NCBI RefSeq assembly: GCF_023511815.1
Contig: NZ_JAIMAV010000003.1
Location: 25,560 to 89,559, forward strand
Direction of reading: 5' to 3'
DNA length: 64,000 nt
DNA from: Alicyclobacillus sp.
Lineage (GTDB): Bacteria > Bacillota > Bacilli > Alicyclobacillales > Alicyclobacillaceae
The notes below the pieces were generated by a model. That model saw nothing but the letters and a program-made list of their open reading frames with translations, ran no database searches and was not told where the DNA came from. Each line of letters begins with the position of its first letter. Positions within the stretch are counted from its first letter, which is position 1. Both the position numbers and the translations under genes were made by a program. This document shows, one piece after another, positions 20,327 through 28,811 of the stretch.

Positions 20327-20403
20327 CTGGCTCTGCTCCTCTCCACTGAACTCGCGGGCGTGCGTGTGACCGGGCGGCGAATCGTACCGGCGTTTCTGGG
20401 TAA

Positions 20404-20444
20404 TAAAAAATCCACACGGTAGGAGAGCTTCCTATCCTGCGGAT
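20404..20444 (-). terminator. trp attenuator (intrinsic terminator in the trp leader)
   Basis: On the minus strand, a 15-bp imperfect stem starting ATCCGCAGGATAGGA, with a 4-5 base AGCTC loop, is followed by TTTTTT. It lies between the TRAP site and trpD, about 78 bp upstream of the trpD start. AGCTCTCC in this hairpin is partly complementary to GGAGCT and GGAG segments in the last TRAP repeats, so a competing antiterminator is plausible. Confidence 0.85.
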
Positions 20445-20497
20445 GGTCAAAGCCGATGACGATACACGGACCCCGACAACGCGAGGTCACCGCTTGG

Positions 20498-20556
20498 CTC
20501 CACTCAGCTCCGCTCCGCTCAACTCACTCCGCTCTCAACTCAACCAAACTCTGCTC
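20498..20556 (-). promoter_or_regulatory. TRAP (MtrB) binding site: 11 GAG triplets in the trp leader
   Basis: On the minus strand GAG triplets begin at 20556, 20551, 20541, 20536, 20529, 20525, 20520, 20515, 20510, 20505 and 20500. This gives eleven, most spaced by two bases, matching one triplet per subunit of the 11-mer TRAP ring. The only large gap (seven bases) is between the second and third. It starts about 15 bases after the predicted transcription start. When tryptophan is high, TRAP should bind here and favour the attenuator. Confidence 0.93.
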
Positions 20557-20578
20557 TTGTCATTGCGATATATGAGGA

Positions 20579-20607
20579 ATCATACGGGAAGCCCGGTCAT
20601 TCGTCAA
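20579..20607 (-). promoter_or_regulatory. sigma-A promoter of the trp-aro operon
   Basis: On the minus strand TTGACG (20607-20602), a 17-bp spacer and TATGAT (20584-20579). Predicted start near 20572. Untranslated leader of about 245 nt before trpD, holding the TRAP site and attenuator. Confidence 0.85.
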
Positions 20608-20670
20608 TACACAATCGCCCGCATTGCGCCCCGACGAACCCCATTTCCAACCCCGTATCGCGGCACCGCC

Positions 20671-20728
20671 CCCATGGCGCGGTCACCGACAGCGGCACCT
20701 CTCCCATGGCGCGGTCACCGACAGCGGC
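20671..20728. repeat. two tandem copies of a 26-bp sequence, 32-bp period
   Basis: Identical 26-bp copies at 20671-20696 and 20703-20728, with a partial further match just beyond. Located between the aroH stop and the trp promoter. No protein-coding role is evident. Confidence 0.85.
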
Positions 20729-20759
20729 GCCGCGCCAGGACATCCCGCTGGCGCGGCGC
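20727..20759. repeat. GC-rich inverted repeat downstream of aroH
   Basis: An 11-bp perfect stem GCGCCGCGCCA with its complement and an 11-base loop, 35 bp after the aroH stop. No U tract, so it may be a 3' stabilising hairpin or weak terminator for aroC-B-H. Confidence 0.6.
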
Positions 20760-20793
20760 ACCCGACGGCGGTCCCGCCGGACTCCGGGGGGCA

Positions 20794-21195
20794 TCAGGCT
20801 CCGCCCGAAGCGTTTTTCTGCGCGTGTTCCACCATGTCCGGGCGCAGCGCCACCGCTTCGCCCAGGTACATGTGGACCATCTCCTCCTGGCGGCGCTCCG
20901 TGTTCACATGAAGGAGAAGCCGGATGCAGCGCGGCATGGACCCCGGCACCGCCAATTCGGTGGCGCACATCAGCGGAACCCATTGCCACCCGTCGATGCT
21001 GCGCACCGCCTTGGCCGGGAAGTCGGCGTTCAAATCGGGCGTCATCGTCAGCATCACGCTGGCGACGTCGTCGGGCGCCAGTTGATTCGCCTCAATCACG
21101 GCCAGCATCAGCTCCCGCGTGGCCCGAAAGATCTCCTCCGGCGTGTTTTCCGCCGCGGTCGTCGCCCCGCGCACCCCGCGCACCACTTTCGTCAT
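20794..21195 (-). CDS. aroH: chorismate mutase, AroH class
   Basis: 133-aa monofunctional chorismate mutase converting chorismate to prephenate, the branch to Phe and Tyr. It begins VVRGVRGATTAAENT and contains CATELAVPGSMPRCIRLLLH, both typical of the trimeric Bacillus AroH. ATG 21195 overlaps the aroB stop in ATGA, with GGAGGAGAGG upstream. Third gene of aroC-aroB-aroH. Confidence 0.96.
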   Translation of the reverse strand: MTKVVRGVRGATTAAENTPEEIFRATRELMLAVIEANQLAPDDVASVMLTMTPDLNADFPAKAVRSIDGWQWVPLMCATELAVPGSMPRCIRLLLHVNTERRQEEMVHMYLGEAVALRPDMVEHAQKNASGGA

Positions 21196-22292
21196 GTCCG
21201 CCTCTCCTCCATCTCCTGCCACACGGCGGTGACCAGCGTCTCCGGAACGCCCCGGGCCACCTCGACCCGGCCAATCCCCCGGGGCAGCGCGAACGTCAGA
21301 CCGCCGTGCGTGTGCTTTTTGTCCAATCGAAGAGCCGCCCAGACCGCGTCCGACGGGATGTCCTTGGGTGGCGTCACCGGCAATCCGTGCCGGCGAAAGG
21401 CCTCCACCACCCGATCCCGTTCGGCCGTGGCCAGCCATCCCATGCGCACCGCCAGGTGGGACTCCAGGCAGATGCCGATGGCCACCGCCTCGCCGTGATT
21501 CAGCCGATAGCCGGACGCGTGCTCCACGGCGTGGCCGAAGGTGTGCCCGAGATTGAGTGTCATCCGCAGCGCCGATTCGTGCTCGTCCGCCTCCACCACC
21601 CGAATCTTCACCTGGCAGGCCTGCGCCACCATCCGTTCGGCCGCCAGCGAGCCCGGATACGTCGCGCACGGTTCGGCCTCCAGCGCCGCGAACAGGTCCG
21701 GGTCGCCGATGATGCCGTGCTTGAGCACCTCGGCCATCCCGCCTCGCCACTCCCGCGGCGGCAGGGATGCGAGCGTCGCCACGTCGTAGATCACGGCCGT
21801 CGGGTGGTGGAAGGCGCCGACCAGATTCTTGGCCTCCGCCAGGTTGACCCCGACCTTTCCCCCGATGCTGCTGTCGTGCGCCAACAGAGTGGTCGGGACC
21901 TGGACGAACCGCACCCCGCGCTGGTAGGTGGCCGCGGCGAACCCCGCGAGATCCCCCACGACGCCGCCGCCGACCGCGACCACCAGGCCGTCCCGCTGCA
22001 CACCCGCCCGCAGCAACTCACGGTACAGGTGCTCCGTCATCGCCAGCGACTTGGTCGCGTCGCCCGGCGGGACACGGGTGATGGAGGACGGGATGCCGGA
22101 TGCGGCCAGGCTCTCGGCGACGGTGTCCGCGTAGCCCAGGGATGCCACGTGATCGTCCGTCACCACCAGCGCGCGCACGCCCGGTTTCACCCCCGACCCG
22201 CCAAGCAGGTCCCCCACGCGCGCCAACAGCCCCGTGCCGATGTGAACCGGGTAGCGTGCGGTCGGTGTCCGCACGTCGAGCTGGGTCGTCAC
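21192..22292 (-). CDS. aroB: 3-dehydroquinate synthase
   Basis: 366-aa NAD- and metal-dependent enzyme making 3-dehydroquinate from DAHP. NAD loop region: VAVGGGVVGDLAGFAAA. Metal-ligand regions: E in GGMAEVLKHG, H in NLGHTFGHAVE. QVPTTLLAHDSSIGGKVGVN is diagnostic (shown in part). GTG 22292 overlaps the aroC stop in GTGA. Confidence 0.97.
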   Translation of the reverse strand: MTTQLDVRTPTARYPVHIGTGLLARVGDLLGGSGVKPGVRALVVTDDHVASLGYADTVAESLAASGIPSSITRVPPGDATKSLAMTEHLYRELLRAGVQRDGLVVAVGGGVVGDLAGFAAATYQRGVRFVQVPTTLLAHDSSIGGKVGVNLAEAKNLVGAFHHPTAVIYDVATLASLPPREWRGGMAEVLKHGIIGDPDLFAALEAEPCATYPGSLAAERMVAQACQVKIRVVEADEHESALRMTLNLGHTFGHAVEHASGYRLNHGEAVAIGICLESHLAVRMGWLATAERDRVVEAFRRHGLPVTPPKDIPSDAVWAALRLDKKHTHGGLTFALPRGIGRVEVARGVPETLVTAVWQEMEERRT

Positions 22293-23446
22293 CGTTTCGC
22301 CACCCGCTCTCGGTACAGGCGCACGTGGTCCTCCATCTGGGCGATGGAGTCCCCGCCGAATTTTTCCATGAACGCCTCGGCCACGACCCAGGCGGCGACG
22401 TTCTCTCCGACCACCGAGGCGGCGGGCACCGCGCAATAGTCGGAACGCTCGACGGCGGCGGGTTCAGGCGCCTTGGTCCGCATGTCCACGCTCATCAGGG
22501 GGGTGTACAGGGTCGAGATGGGTTTCATCGCGACGCGCAGGACAATCGGCTCTCCGTTGGTGACGCCGCCCTCCAATCCGCCCGCGCCGTTGGTCGGCCG
22601 CAGATAACGCGATCCGTCGTGCAGGATGGCGTCGTGCACCTGCGATCCGAACCGGTGCGCCGCCTCGAAGCCGAGGCCAATCTCGACACCCTTGATGGCC
22701 TGGATGCTCATGAGGGCGCCGGCCAGACGTCCGTCCAACCGCCGGTCCGGATGCGCGTAGCTGCCCAGGCCCACCGGACATCCCCGCACGATGATCTCAA
22801 ACACGCCGCCCACGGTGTCCCCTTTGGCCTTGGCCTCGTCGATCTTGGCCACCATCCGCTGGCTGGCCTCCGGATCCGCGCAGCGGACCGGTGAGCTCTC
22901 GGCCGCCCGGATGAGATCCTCCCACGTGTCCGGGACGTCCTGGGCCCGCTCACCGCCGATCTCGACGACGTGCGCGGTCAGGGTGATGCCGAAGTATTCC
23001 AACAGCTGGCGCGCCAGTGCGCCGGCCGCCACCAGCGTCGCCGTGTTGCGGGCGCTCGCGCGTTCCAGAACGTTGCGGATGTCCTCGTGATCGTACTTGA
23101 TGGCCCCGGCGAGGTCCGCGTGGCCGGGCCGCGGCCGCGTGACCTGCTTCAGCTGCTCCGGCGGGGCGTCCCAAACCGCCATCTTCTCCGTCCAGTGCGA
23201 GAAGTCGCGGTTCTGAATGTGCATCGTGATGGGCGTGCCGAGGGTCCTGCCAAAGCGGATGCCGCTGGTGACCTCCACCCGGTCGCTCTCAATCTGCTGC
23301 CGCCGGCCGCGCCCGTACCCCTGTTGGCGCCGCCGCAACTGCTCGTCAATCTTGTCCCGCGACACCGGCAGGTTGCTCGGGAACCCCTCCACAATCACCG
23401 TCAGCCCGGGGCCGTGGGACTCCCCCGCGGTCAGGTAACGTATCAT
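22289..23446 (-). CDS. aroC: chorismate synthase
   Basis: 385-aa FMN-dependent lyase forming chorismate from EPSP (aroF in Bacillus naming). GESHGPGLTVIVEGFP, RPRPGHADLAGAIKY and ARNTA are family signatures. Preferred start ATG 23446 has GAGAGAGG nine bases upstream; an ATG at 23452 is too close to it. First gene of aroC-aroB-aroH, with about 100 nt of leader from an extended -10 promoter. Confidence 0.96.
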   Translation of the reverse strand: MIRYLTAGESHGPGLTVIVEGFPSNLPVSRDKIDEQLRRRQQGYGRGRRQQIESDRVEVTSGIRFGRTLGTPITMHIQNRDFSHWTEKMAVWDAPPEQLKQVTRPRPGHADLAGAIKYDHEDIRNVLERASARNTATLVAAGALARQLLEYFGITLTAHVVEIGGERAQDVPDTWEDLIRAAESSPVRCADPEASQRMVAKIDEAKAKGDTVGGVFEIIVRGCPVGLGSYAHPDRRLDGRLAGALMSIQAIKGVEIGLGFEAAHRFGSQVHDAILHDGSRYLRPTNGAGGLEGGVTNGEPIVLRVAMKPISTLYTPLMSVDMRTKAPEPAAVERSDYCAVPAASVVGENVAAWVVAEAFMEKFGGDSIAQMEDHVRLYRERVAKR

Positions 23447-23551
23447 GGCCATCCGCCTCTCTCGGTTGCTCAGGTTGAAATGGTGGAAATGAACGGCCGC
23501 AGGGCGTGCGCGTGCGAGACGCCCGTCCAAGCCGCAAAGAATTTGGGTGCT

Positions 23552-23560
23552 ATTATAGCA
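23552..23560 (-). promoter_or_regulatory. extended -10 promoter of aroC-aroB-aroH
   Basis: On the minus strand TGCTATAAT: a perfect -10 with the TGn extension and no good -35. It sits inside the inverted repeat GTGCTATTATAGCAC (23548-23562), which could be an operator. Confidence 0.6.
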
Positions 23561-23656
23561 CGGATCCCGCCCCGGCCGGAGGCCGGATTCGTCGCCTGCG
23601 CACCCGCGCCGGGGCGGGGGCGGATGGGTGCATCGCCCCGCCGCCCCGTCCCGGTT

Positions 23657-24655
23657 TCACCACGACGCGGCCGCCGCCACGACCCAGCGCACGGCCGCAT
23701 CGAGATCGCGAAGGTCGATGACCTGCATCATTCCGCTCCGGCGCGCCGGGTACGACACGCCGCCGACCTTGACCCCGGCCTGCGACAGCTGCACCGCGCC
23801 GGCATCCGACTGACCGCGCGGCCAGACCTCGTACTGGATCTCAACGCCCGCCCGGCGGGCGCTCTCCTCCAGGTGATGCTTGACGTCGAGCGGCACCACC
23901 GCCGTGCCGTCCATCACCTTGAGGGCCGGGCCCTGTCCGAGCCGAAGCGCCATCCGCGGCGCCTCCGGCATGTCTCCGGCCGGAGCGGCGTCCACGACGA
24001 TCGCCAGGTCGGGCTCCAACTGATACGCCGCCGTCCCCGCGCCGCGGGAGCCGACCGCCTGCTGTGCGGTGAACACCACCGACACCTTCCTTCCCATGGC
24101 CGCCAGCCGCAAAAACGCCTCCGCCGCGACGGCGCACCCCGCCCGGTTGTCGAGCGCCCGGCCGGCCAGGCGGTGCGGGCCCATCTCCACCACGGGTGAT
24201 TGCACCACACCGGCCGTGCCGAGCGGAACCAGGCGCTGTGCCTCCGCCTGTGACGCCGCTCCGACGTCGACAAACAGGTGCTCGAACCCGACGTCCTGTG
24301 GTTTCACCCGGCTCTCGACTCCGACGACACCCGTGACCCCGTTGGTGAACTGCACCATCCGGCCGACCAGCGCCTCGGCCGGGACATCGCCGATGGCGAT
24401 GAGCCGCAGGAATCCCTGTTCGTCCGCGTGGATGGCCATCACCCCCGGTTCGTCCGCGTGGGCCACCAGCACCACGTGCTTCCCTTCCCCCGCCTTCGTC
24501 GCGATCGCGTTGCCGAGCGCATCCACCCGCACCGTGTCCGCCGCGGCGCGGATGGCGCCAAGGAGCGCCTCCCGCACCTGTCCCTCGCTTCCCGACGGGG
24601 CGACCACCTCCGCCCAGTGGAGAATCCGCGCCTTCAGGCCACCGATGTCCGTCAC
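23657..24655 (-). CDS. M42-family peptidase paralogue with degraded active site
   Basis: 332-aa member of the M42 aminopeptidase family by overall layout (SGSEGQVREALL, VLVAHADEPGVMAIHADEQGF, GRALDNRAGCAVAAEAF). Unlike its two neighbours, the catalytic Glu pair is changed: QEExG is replaced by QQAVG (in FTAQQAVGSRG). The C-terminal YxH metal-ligand motif is replaced by SYPARRSG, and DDR is DNR. H66 and D68 remain. It is probably not a functional peptidase, and could be a regulatory subunit of a mixed oligomer. GTG 24655 overlaps the next gene's stop in GTGA. Confidence 0.85.
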   Translation of the reverse strand: MTDIGGLKARILHWAEVVAPSGSEGQVREALLGAIRAAADTVRVDALGNAIATKAGEGKHVVLVAHADEPGVMAIHADEQGFLRLIAIGDVPAEALVGRMVQFTNGVTGVVGVESRVKPQDVGFEHLFVDVGAASQAEAQRLVPLGTAGVVQSPVVEMGPHRLAGRALDNRAGCAVAAEAFLRLAAMGRKVSVVFTAQQAVGSRGAGTAAYQLEPDLAIVVDAAPAGDMPEAPRMALRLGQGPALKVMDGTAVVPLDVKHHLEESARRAGVEIQYEVWPRGQSDAGAVQLSQAGVKVGGVSYPARRSGMMQVIDLRDLDAAVRWVVAAAASW

Positions 24656-25677
24656 GCCTGGAAACCCCCTTTCGCGAGCTCCGCCAGCACCGCCCGCACG
24701 AGGCGAACGGTGTTCTCGTAATCCTCCAACGACATCACCTGCGCCGGGGCGTGGATGTAGCGCACCGGGATGGAGATGGACCCGCCGACAACGCCCGCGC
24801 GGGTGCGGTGGATGGCGCCGAAGTCGTTCGACCCCCCCTTGACCCGCCGGAACTGATAGGGGATATCGTGGCGTTCGGCGACGTGGACCAGAAACTCCAG
24901 GAACCGCCGGTCGGCCAGCGTCCGCCCGTCCTGCAGGGTGAACGCCGGCCCCCGCCCGAGCACCGTTCCCTGGCCGTGTCCCGGGGCGCGCGCGACGTCG
25001 AAGCAAACCGTCCCCTCCAGGGCGATCGCGATGTCGGGTTGGATCCGGTACGCGGCCGCCATCGCTCCGCGAAGTCCTATCTCCTCCTGCACCGTGAACA
25101 CGCCGTACACGGGAATCGGGTGAGTTTCGCGCAGCGCCTCGACGAGCACAGCGCAGCCGGCGCGATCGTCAAACGACTTGGCCTTCGCGCACCGGACGCC
25201 TATCTCCTCATAGCGCGTCGCGAAGACCGCGACGTCGCCGAGCCGCACGTGCGCCAACGCGTCGTCCCGGTCGCGCGCCCCGATGTCGATGTACAGACTC
25301 TCCAACGGCAGCGGCTTGCGCCGCTCCTCCGCCTTCTGCAGATGGATCGGCTTGGCGCCGATCACGCCGAAGCGCTTGTCCTCCCCGATGCGCACCGGCT
25401 TGGAGACGAGCACCCTGGGGTCCACCCCGCCCAGGGGCCGGAAGCGGAGCAGCCCGTTTTCCTCCGCGTGCGTGATCATCAGCCCGACCTCGTCCATGTG
25501 CGCGTCGAGCATCACCCGCGGACCGGGCTGGTGAACGCCCTTCTCGCAGATCAGGTTGCCGAGCACGTCGGTGTACACCCGGTCCACACACCCCTCGACC
25601 TCTTCCCGCAGCACGCCGCGGATCTCGTCCTCGAAGCCGGAGGGGCCCATGGCCTCCGTCAATCGTTTCAATAGCAT
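24652..25677 (-). CDS. M42 family aminopeptidase/endoglucanase-like peptidase
   Basis: 341-aa cytosolic metallo-aminopeptidase of the M42 (YsdC/TET) family. Complete ligand set: AHMDEVG, SFDDRAG, VQEEIGLRG, ALEGTVCFDVA and YIHAPAQV. These enzymes usually form dodecameric tetrahedral particles that trim peptides. ATG 25677 overlaps the upstream M42 gene by 10 bp, so all three paralogues form one coupled unit. Confidence 0.93.
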   Translation of the reverse strand: MLLKRLTEAMGPSGFEDEIRGVLREEVEGCVDRVYTDVLGNLICEKGVHQPGPRVMLDAHMDEVGLMITHAEENGLLRFRPLGGVDPRVLVSKPVRIGEDKRFGVIGAKPIHLQKAEERRKPLPLESLYIDIGARDRDDALAHVRLGDVAVFATRYEEIGVRCAKAKSFDDRAGCAVLVEALRETHPIPVYGVFTVQEEIGLRGAMAAAYRIQPDIAIALEGTVCFDVARAPGHGQGTVLGRGPAFTLQDGRTLADRRFLEFLVHVAERHDIPYQFRRVKGGSNDFGAIHRTRAGVVGGSISIPVRYIHAPAQVMSLEDYENTVRLVRAVLAELAKGGFQA

Positions 25678-26723
25678 GACAGACCGGCCACCTCCTTTTC
25701 GGTCACCCCGGCGATGTAGTGGGCCAAAAGCCGTCCGCACTCGGCGATGTCGTCGTACGCCGCGGTCTCGACCGAGCAGTGCATGTACCGGATGGCCACG
25801 CCGACCAATCCGCAGGCAATCCCTTCCCGCGCGATTTGAAACGCCCGCGCGTCGGTGCCCGTCGGCCCCTGCGTCAGCTCCACCTGGTACGGGACGCGGT
25901 GTCTGTCCGCCGCGTCCCGCAACCCGCGGAACACCTTCGGATGGATGTTCGGCCCGAACGCGATGGCCGGGCCCTTGCCCATCTTGAAGCTCTCATCCGG
26001 CGCCTGGCCGGGCATGTCGGCGAAGGTCACGTCAATCGCAATGGCGATGTCCGGATTCAACGCGTGGCCCGCCGTGGCCGCCCCGCGCACGCCGACTTCC
26101 TCCTGGACACTGGCGACCGCCAGCACGTCCGAGCGGTGCCGCAGGCCGCGCAGGGTCTCAAGACACTCCAGGATCACCGCGATGCTCGCGCGGTCGTCCA
26201 GGGCTTTGCCGGCGATGCGCCCGTTGAGCAAATCCATCGTCTCCCGGCGCAGGGTGACGCGGTCGCCGACGGTGACCCGCTCGCGCACACATGCCTCTGG
26301 CATCGCCAGGTCGATGAACAGATCCTCCAGGGGCGCCGCCTGCCGGCGCTCCTCCGGAGTCGTCAGATGCGGGGGCTTCGATCCGATGATGCCCGTCAAT
26401 CGCTCCCGCCCGTGCACCACGACCTCCTGGCCGACGAGGGTGCGCGGATCGAATCCGCCCGCCTGCCAGACGCGAAGAAAACCGCCCTCCGAAATCTCGG
26501 TGACGACCAGCGCGATCTCGTCCATGTGCGCGCTGAGCAGAATCCTCGGGCGGGGGCTCGCACCCTCGCCCCGGATGTGGGCAATCACATTGCCCATCCG
26601 GTCCACGCGGATGTCGTCCGTGTACCGGGCGAAGGCCGCCTTCACCCGGTGGGCGACCTCCTCTTCAAAACCGGGGCCGCCGTGCAGTTCCATCAGTTCC
26701 CGCAGCGTCTCGCGATGCGACAA
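25668..26723 (-). CDS. M42 family aminopeptidase
   Basis: 351-aa M42 metallo-aminopeptidase, first gene of the triplet. Ligand motifs AHMDEIAL, GKALDDRAS, VQEEVGVRG, IDVTFADMPG and YMHCSVETAAY are intact. Start is TTG 26723, with GGGGAGGAGGCGGG upstream. Likely role is degradation of peptides released by intracellular proteases; substrate preference cannot be read from sequence. Confidence 0.94.
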   Translation of the reverse strand: MSHRETLRELMELHGGPGFEEEVAHRVKAAFARYTDDIRVDRMGNVIAHIRGEGASPRPRILLSAHMDEIALVVTEISEGGFLRVWQAGGFDPRTLVGQEVVVHGRERLTGIIGSKPPHLTTPEERRQAAPLEDLFIDLAMPEACVRERVTVGDRVTLRRETMDLLNGRIAGKALDDRASIAVILECLETLRGLRHRSDVLAVASVQEEVGVRGAATAGHALNPDIAIAIDVTFADMPGQAPDESFKMGKGPAIAFGPNIHPKVFRGLRDAADRHRVPYQVELTQGPTGTDARAFQIAREGIACGLVGVAIRYMHCSVETAAYDDIAECGRLLAHYIAGVTEKEVAGLSCY

Positions 26724-26839
26724 GGTCCCGCCTCCTCCCCGTATCCAACTGACGCCAATCCAGCTGACCCAAATCCCGCAAAGCCCGTTTCACTCCGCCC
26801 GATCGAAGCGCACCGGTCCCCGACCGCCGAGGCCATCCG

Positions 26840-27856
26840 TCAGAGGCGCCAGCCGGGCGGCGCCGCAAAGGGATCGGCCAACAGCCGGTCCCAAACCCGC
26901 GGATCCCCGCCCGCCTCGCGCCACAGCGTCCGCATGTCCTCGGGCGGCTCCGCCATCACCCGCCGGACCTCGCCGGTCACCGGGTGCTTCCAGGTCAGCT
27001 GCAGGGCGTGCAGCGCCTGCCGGGGGAACGCCAAAAAGGCTGCGGCGGCGGGATGAGCGGCCGCACGGCGCCACACCGGGCCGCCATAGGCGCGGTCTCC
27101 GACCAGCGGCATGTCCACGGCCGCGAAGTGCACGCGGATCTGGTGCGTCCGCCCGGTCTCGAGCACCACCTGGACCACGGCGACCTGATCCGTGGCGTCC
27201 ATCATCTGGTAATGCGTGACCGCCCGCTGGCCGCTGGCGGCGACCACCCGCTTGGTCGGGTTGTTCGGATCCTGGGCGATGGGCAGGTCGATGGTCCGCC
27301 ATTCTCCGAGGCGCGGCGGGGTGAACGCCTCGCGGTGGTACACCACCGCGCAGTAGGTACGATGCATCCAACCGGATCGCAGCGCCTGGTCGAACAGGTG
27401 GTGTGCGTGCGAATGCTTTGCGTACAGGATGAGTCCGGAAGTGTCCCGGTCCAATCGGTGGACGGCGTGCGGCACCTGTCCGGCCGGCCGCAGATACGCG
27501 GTCAGGCCGCCGAGCAGCGTGCCGGTGCGTTCCTTGGACGAGGGGTGCGACAGCATGCCGGGCGGCTTGTTGACCACCACCACCTCGTCGTCCTCGTACC
27601 GGATGTCCAGGGCCATCGGTTCCGCGTCGATGTGCGTGTCCTCTTGAGGTAACGTAATATGTATTCTGTCACCCAGGTGGACGACCGATTTCAACCGAGC
27701 CGGTTGTCCGTTGACCAGCACCCCGTCGCGCAACTTCAGATTGCGCACCAGGCGCCGTGAGAACTTCAGCTCGTTCTGCAGGACGCTTCTCACGGTGTGT
27801 CCGTCGTGCGCCGCACCGACCGTTATTTCGTACACACGGTGTTCCCGGTCCGACAC
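26840..27856 (-). CDS. RluA/RluD family pseudouridine synthase
   Basis: 338-aa RNA pseudouridine synthase. An S4-like N-terminal RNA-binding domain (SRRLVRNLKLRDGVLVNGQP, about 33-52) precedes the catalytic domain with HRLDRDTSGL; D136 is the nucleophile. It probably modifies 23S rRNA or tRNA; the exact site is not predictable. GTG 27856 is five bases after GAGGAGGG. It is divergent from tRNA-Gly. Confidence 0.92.
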   Translation of the reverse strand: MSDREHRVYEITVGAAHDGHTVRSVLQNELKFSRRLVRNLKLRDGVLVNGQPARLKSVVHLGDRIHITLPQEDTHIDAEPMALDIRYEDDEVVVVNKPPGMLSHPSSKERTGTLLGGLTAYLRPAGQVPHAVHRLDRDTSGLILYAKHSHAHHLFDQALRSGWMHRTYCAVVYHREAFTPPRLGEWRTIDLPIAQDPNNPTKRVVAASGQRAVTHYQMMDATDQVAVVQVVLETGRTHQIRVHFAAVDMPLVGDRAYGGPVWRRAAAHPAAAAFLAFPRQALHALQLTWKHPVTGEVRRVMAEPPEDMRTLWREAGGDPRVWDRLLADPFAAPPGWRL

Positions 27857-27893
27857 CCCATCCCTCCTCGCGCGATTCGTCCCGGCCGGGGGC

Positions 27894-27922
27894 TTGCGCA
27901 ATCCGTCCGGCCTGCGTATAAT
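27894..27922 (+). promoter_or_regulatory. sigma-A promoter of tRNA-Gly
   Basis: TTGCGC (27894-27899), a 17-bp spacer and a perfect TATAAT (27917-27922), about 30 bp before the tRNA. Confidence 0.85.
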
Positions 27923-27952
27923 ACTACTACAGAAAGACCAATCGCCCAACGC

Positions 27953-28028
27953 GCGGATGTAGTTCAATTGGCAGAGCGTCAGCTTCCCAAGCTGAATGTT
28001 GCGGGTTCGAGTCCCGTCATCCGCTCCA
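27953..28028 (+). tRNA. tRNA-Gly(CCC)
   Basis: 76-nt cloverleaf. Acceptor GCGGATG pairs with CATCCGC, the T-arm is GCGGGTTCGAGTCCCGT, and the anticodon stem TCAGC/GCTGA encloses TTCCCAA, giving anticodon CCC (codon GGG). CCA is encoded at 28026-28028. Confidence 0.96.
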
Positions 28029-28168
28029 GAGTGAGGGGTATCCCGGGTATCCTGTGGTGGCAATGCCGCACGGTGTTACGGGATGCCCCTCTTTCGTATA
28101 CACGATATGACACGAGGATTGCGCGTCCCCCACGCGGCCCGTGTGGGGGACGAGATGCCAACGTTCCC

Positions 28169-28759
28169 TCAGTCCTCCAAACTCCATGCAACGCCCCGCC
28201 TCGCTTCTTCCGCCTGTCGCTCGTCGCCGATGTCGATGGCGTACTCGAGGATGAGCACGGACGCCAACTGGGATGCCCGCCGTGCGACGTCCAGGCGGCC
28301 GATGGCGTCCGAATCCGCGATGCCCCAGCGGATCGCATCCGAAACCGGAACCTGGTGGAGCGCACGGAGAAAGCGCGCCCACCGACCGGCACTGGCCGCG
28401 CGCTGCTCCTCCGTCGGACGAGCCTCATGGGGAGGCCGTCCGGGAAGCTTATCGTATCCAAAAAACGGAAATGGAAATCCATCGCAGGGCGTGCCTGAAA
28501 AGCGCGGATTCGGGATCGCGACCGGCAATCGATCCGCCAGATGTGGCAGGATGCCCACCTCCCGCCGGAGGAGGTCCACCGCGACCGCACGCCTGGGAAA
28601 CCGAAACACGTATCTTTCATTGACCTCAAATAATGCGTTGTCCCATCCCTCGTTCCACCAGCGAACGTCCGCCGGGGTCAGTTCCGGGAACTGCCGTTCG
28701 ATGACAGCGCAAGCCCCCTCCCGCGTGATGGGGATGTCCGCCGCCCAGATCCGATTCAT
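28169..28759 (-). pseudogene. APH-family phosphotransferase with internal deletion
   Basis: 196-aa open frame. The N-terminal lobe is typical of aminoglycoside/choline-type phosphotransferases (WWNEGWDNALFEVNERYVFR, then GYDKLPGRPPHEA and FLRALHQVPV). The next residues jump directly to a stretch (LASVLILEYAIDIGDERQAE) that looks like the end of a full-length family member. The catalytic HGDxxxxN loop and metal-binding Asp are absent. The expected length is about 270-300 aa, so about 90-100 residues appear missing in frame. Not expected to be active. It lies between tRNA-Gly and a decayed copy of that tRNA's 5' flank. Confidence 0.75.
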
Positions 28760-28811
28760 TCATGAACCACCCTTTCCAGGGCCTTGGCAGGGACCTGAGA
28801 AGCCCGGTCAC

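Noticed and set aside
20498..20556. CTC/GAG-rich stretch read as a microsatellite or CRISPR-like array
   Set aside because: Triplet number (11), spacing and position between a promoter and an attenuator upstream of trpD match a TRAP site; there are no CRISPR repeats or cas genes.
20671..20728. CRISPR array or insertion-sequence ends
   Set aside because: Only two full copies, 6-bp spacing between them, no transposase and no cas genes.
28169..28759. Functional aminoglycoside resistance gene
   Set aside because: The catalytic HGDxxxxN loop and the metal-binding Asp are missing, so activity is unlikely.
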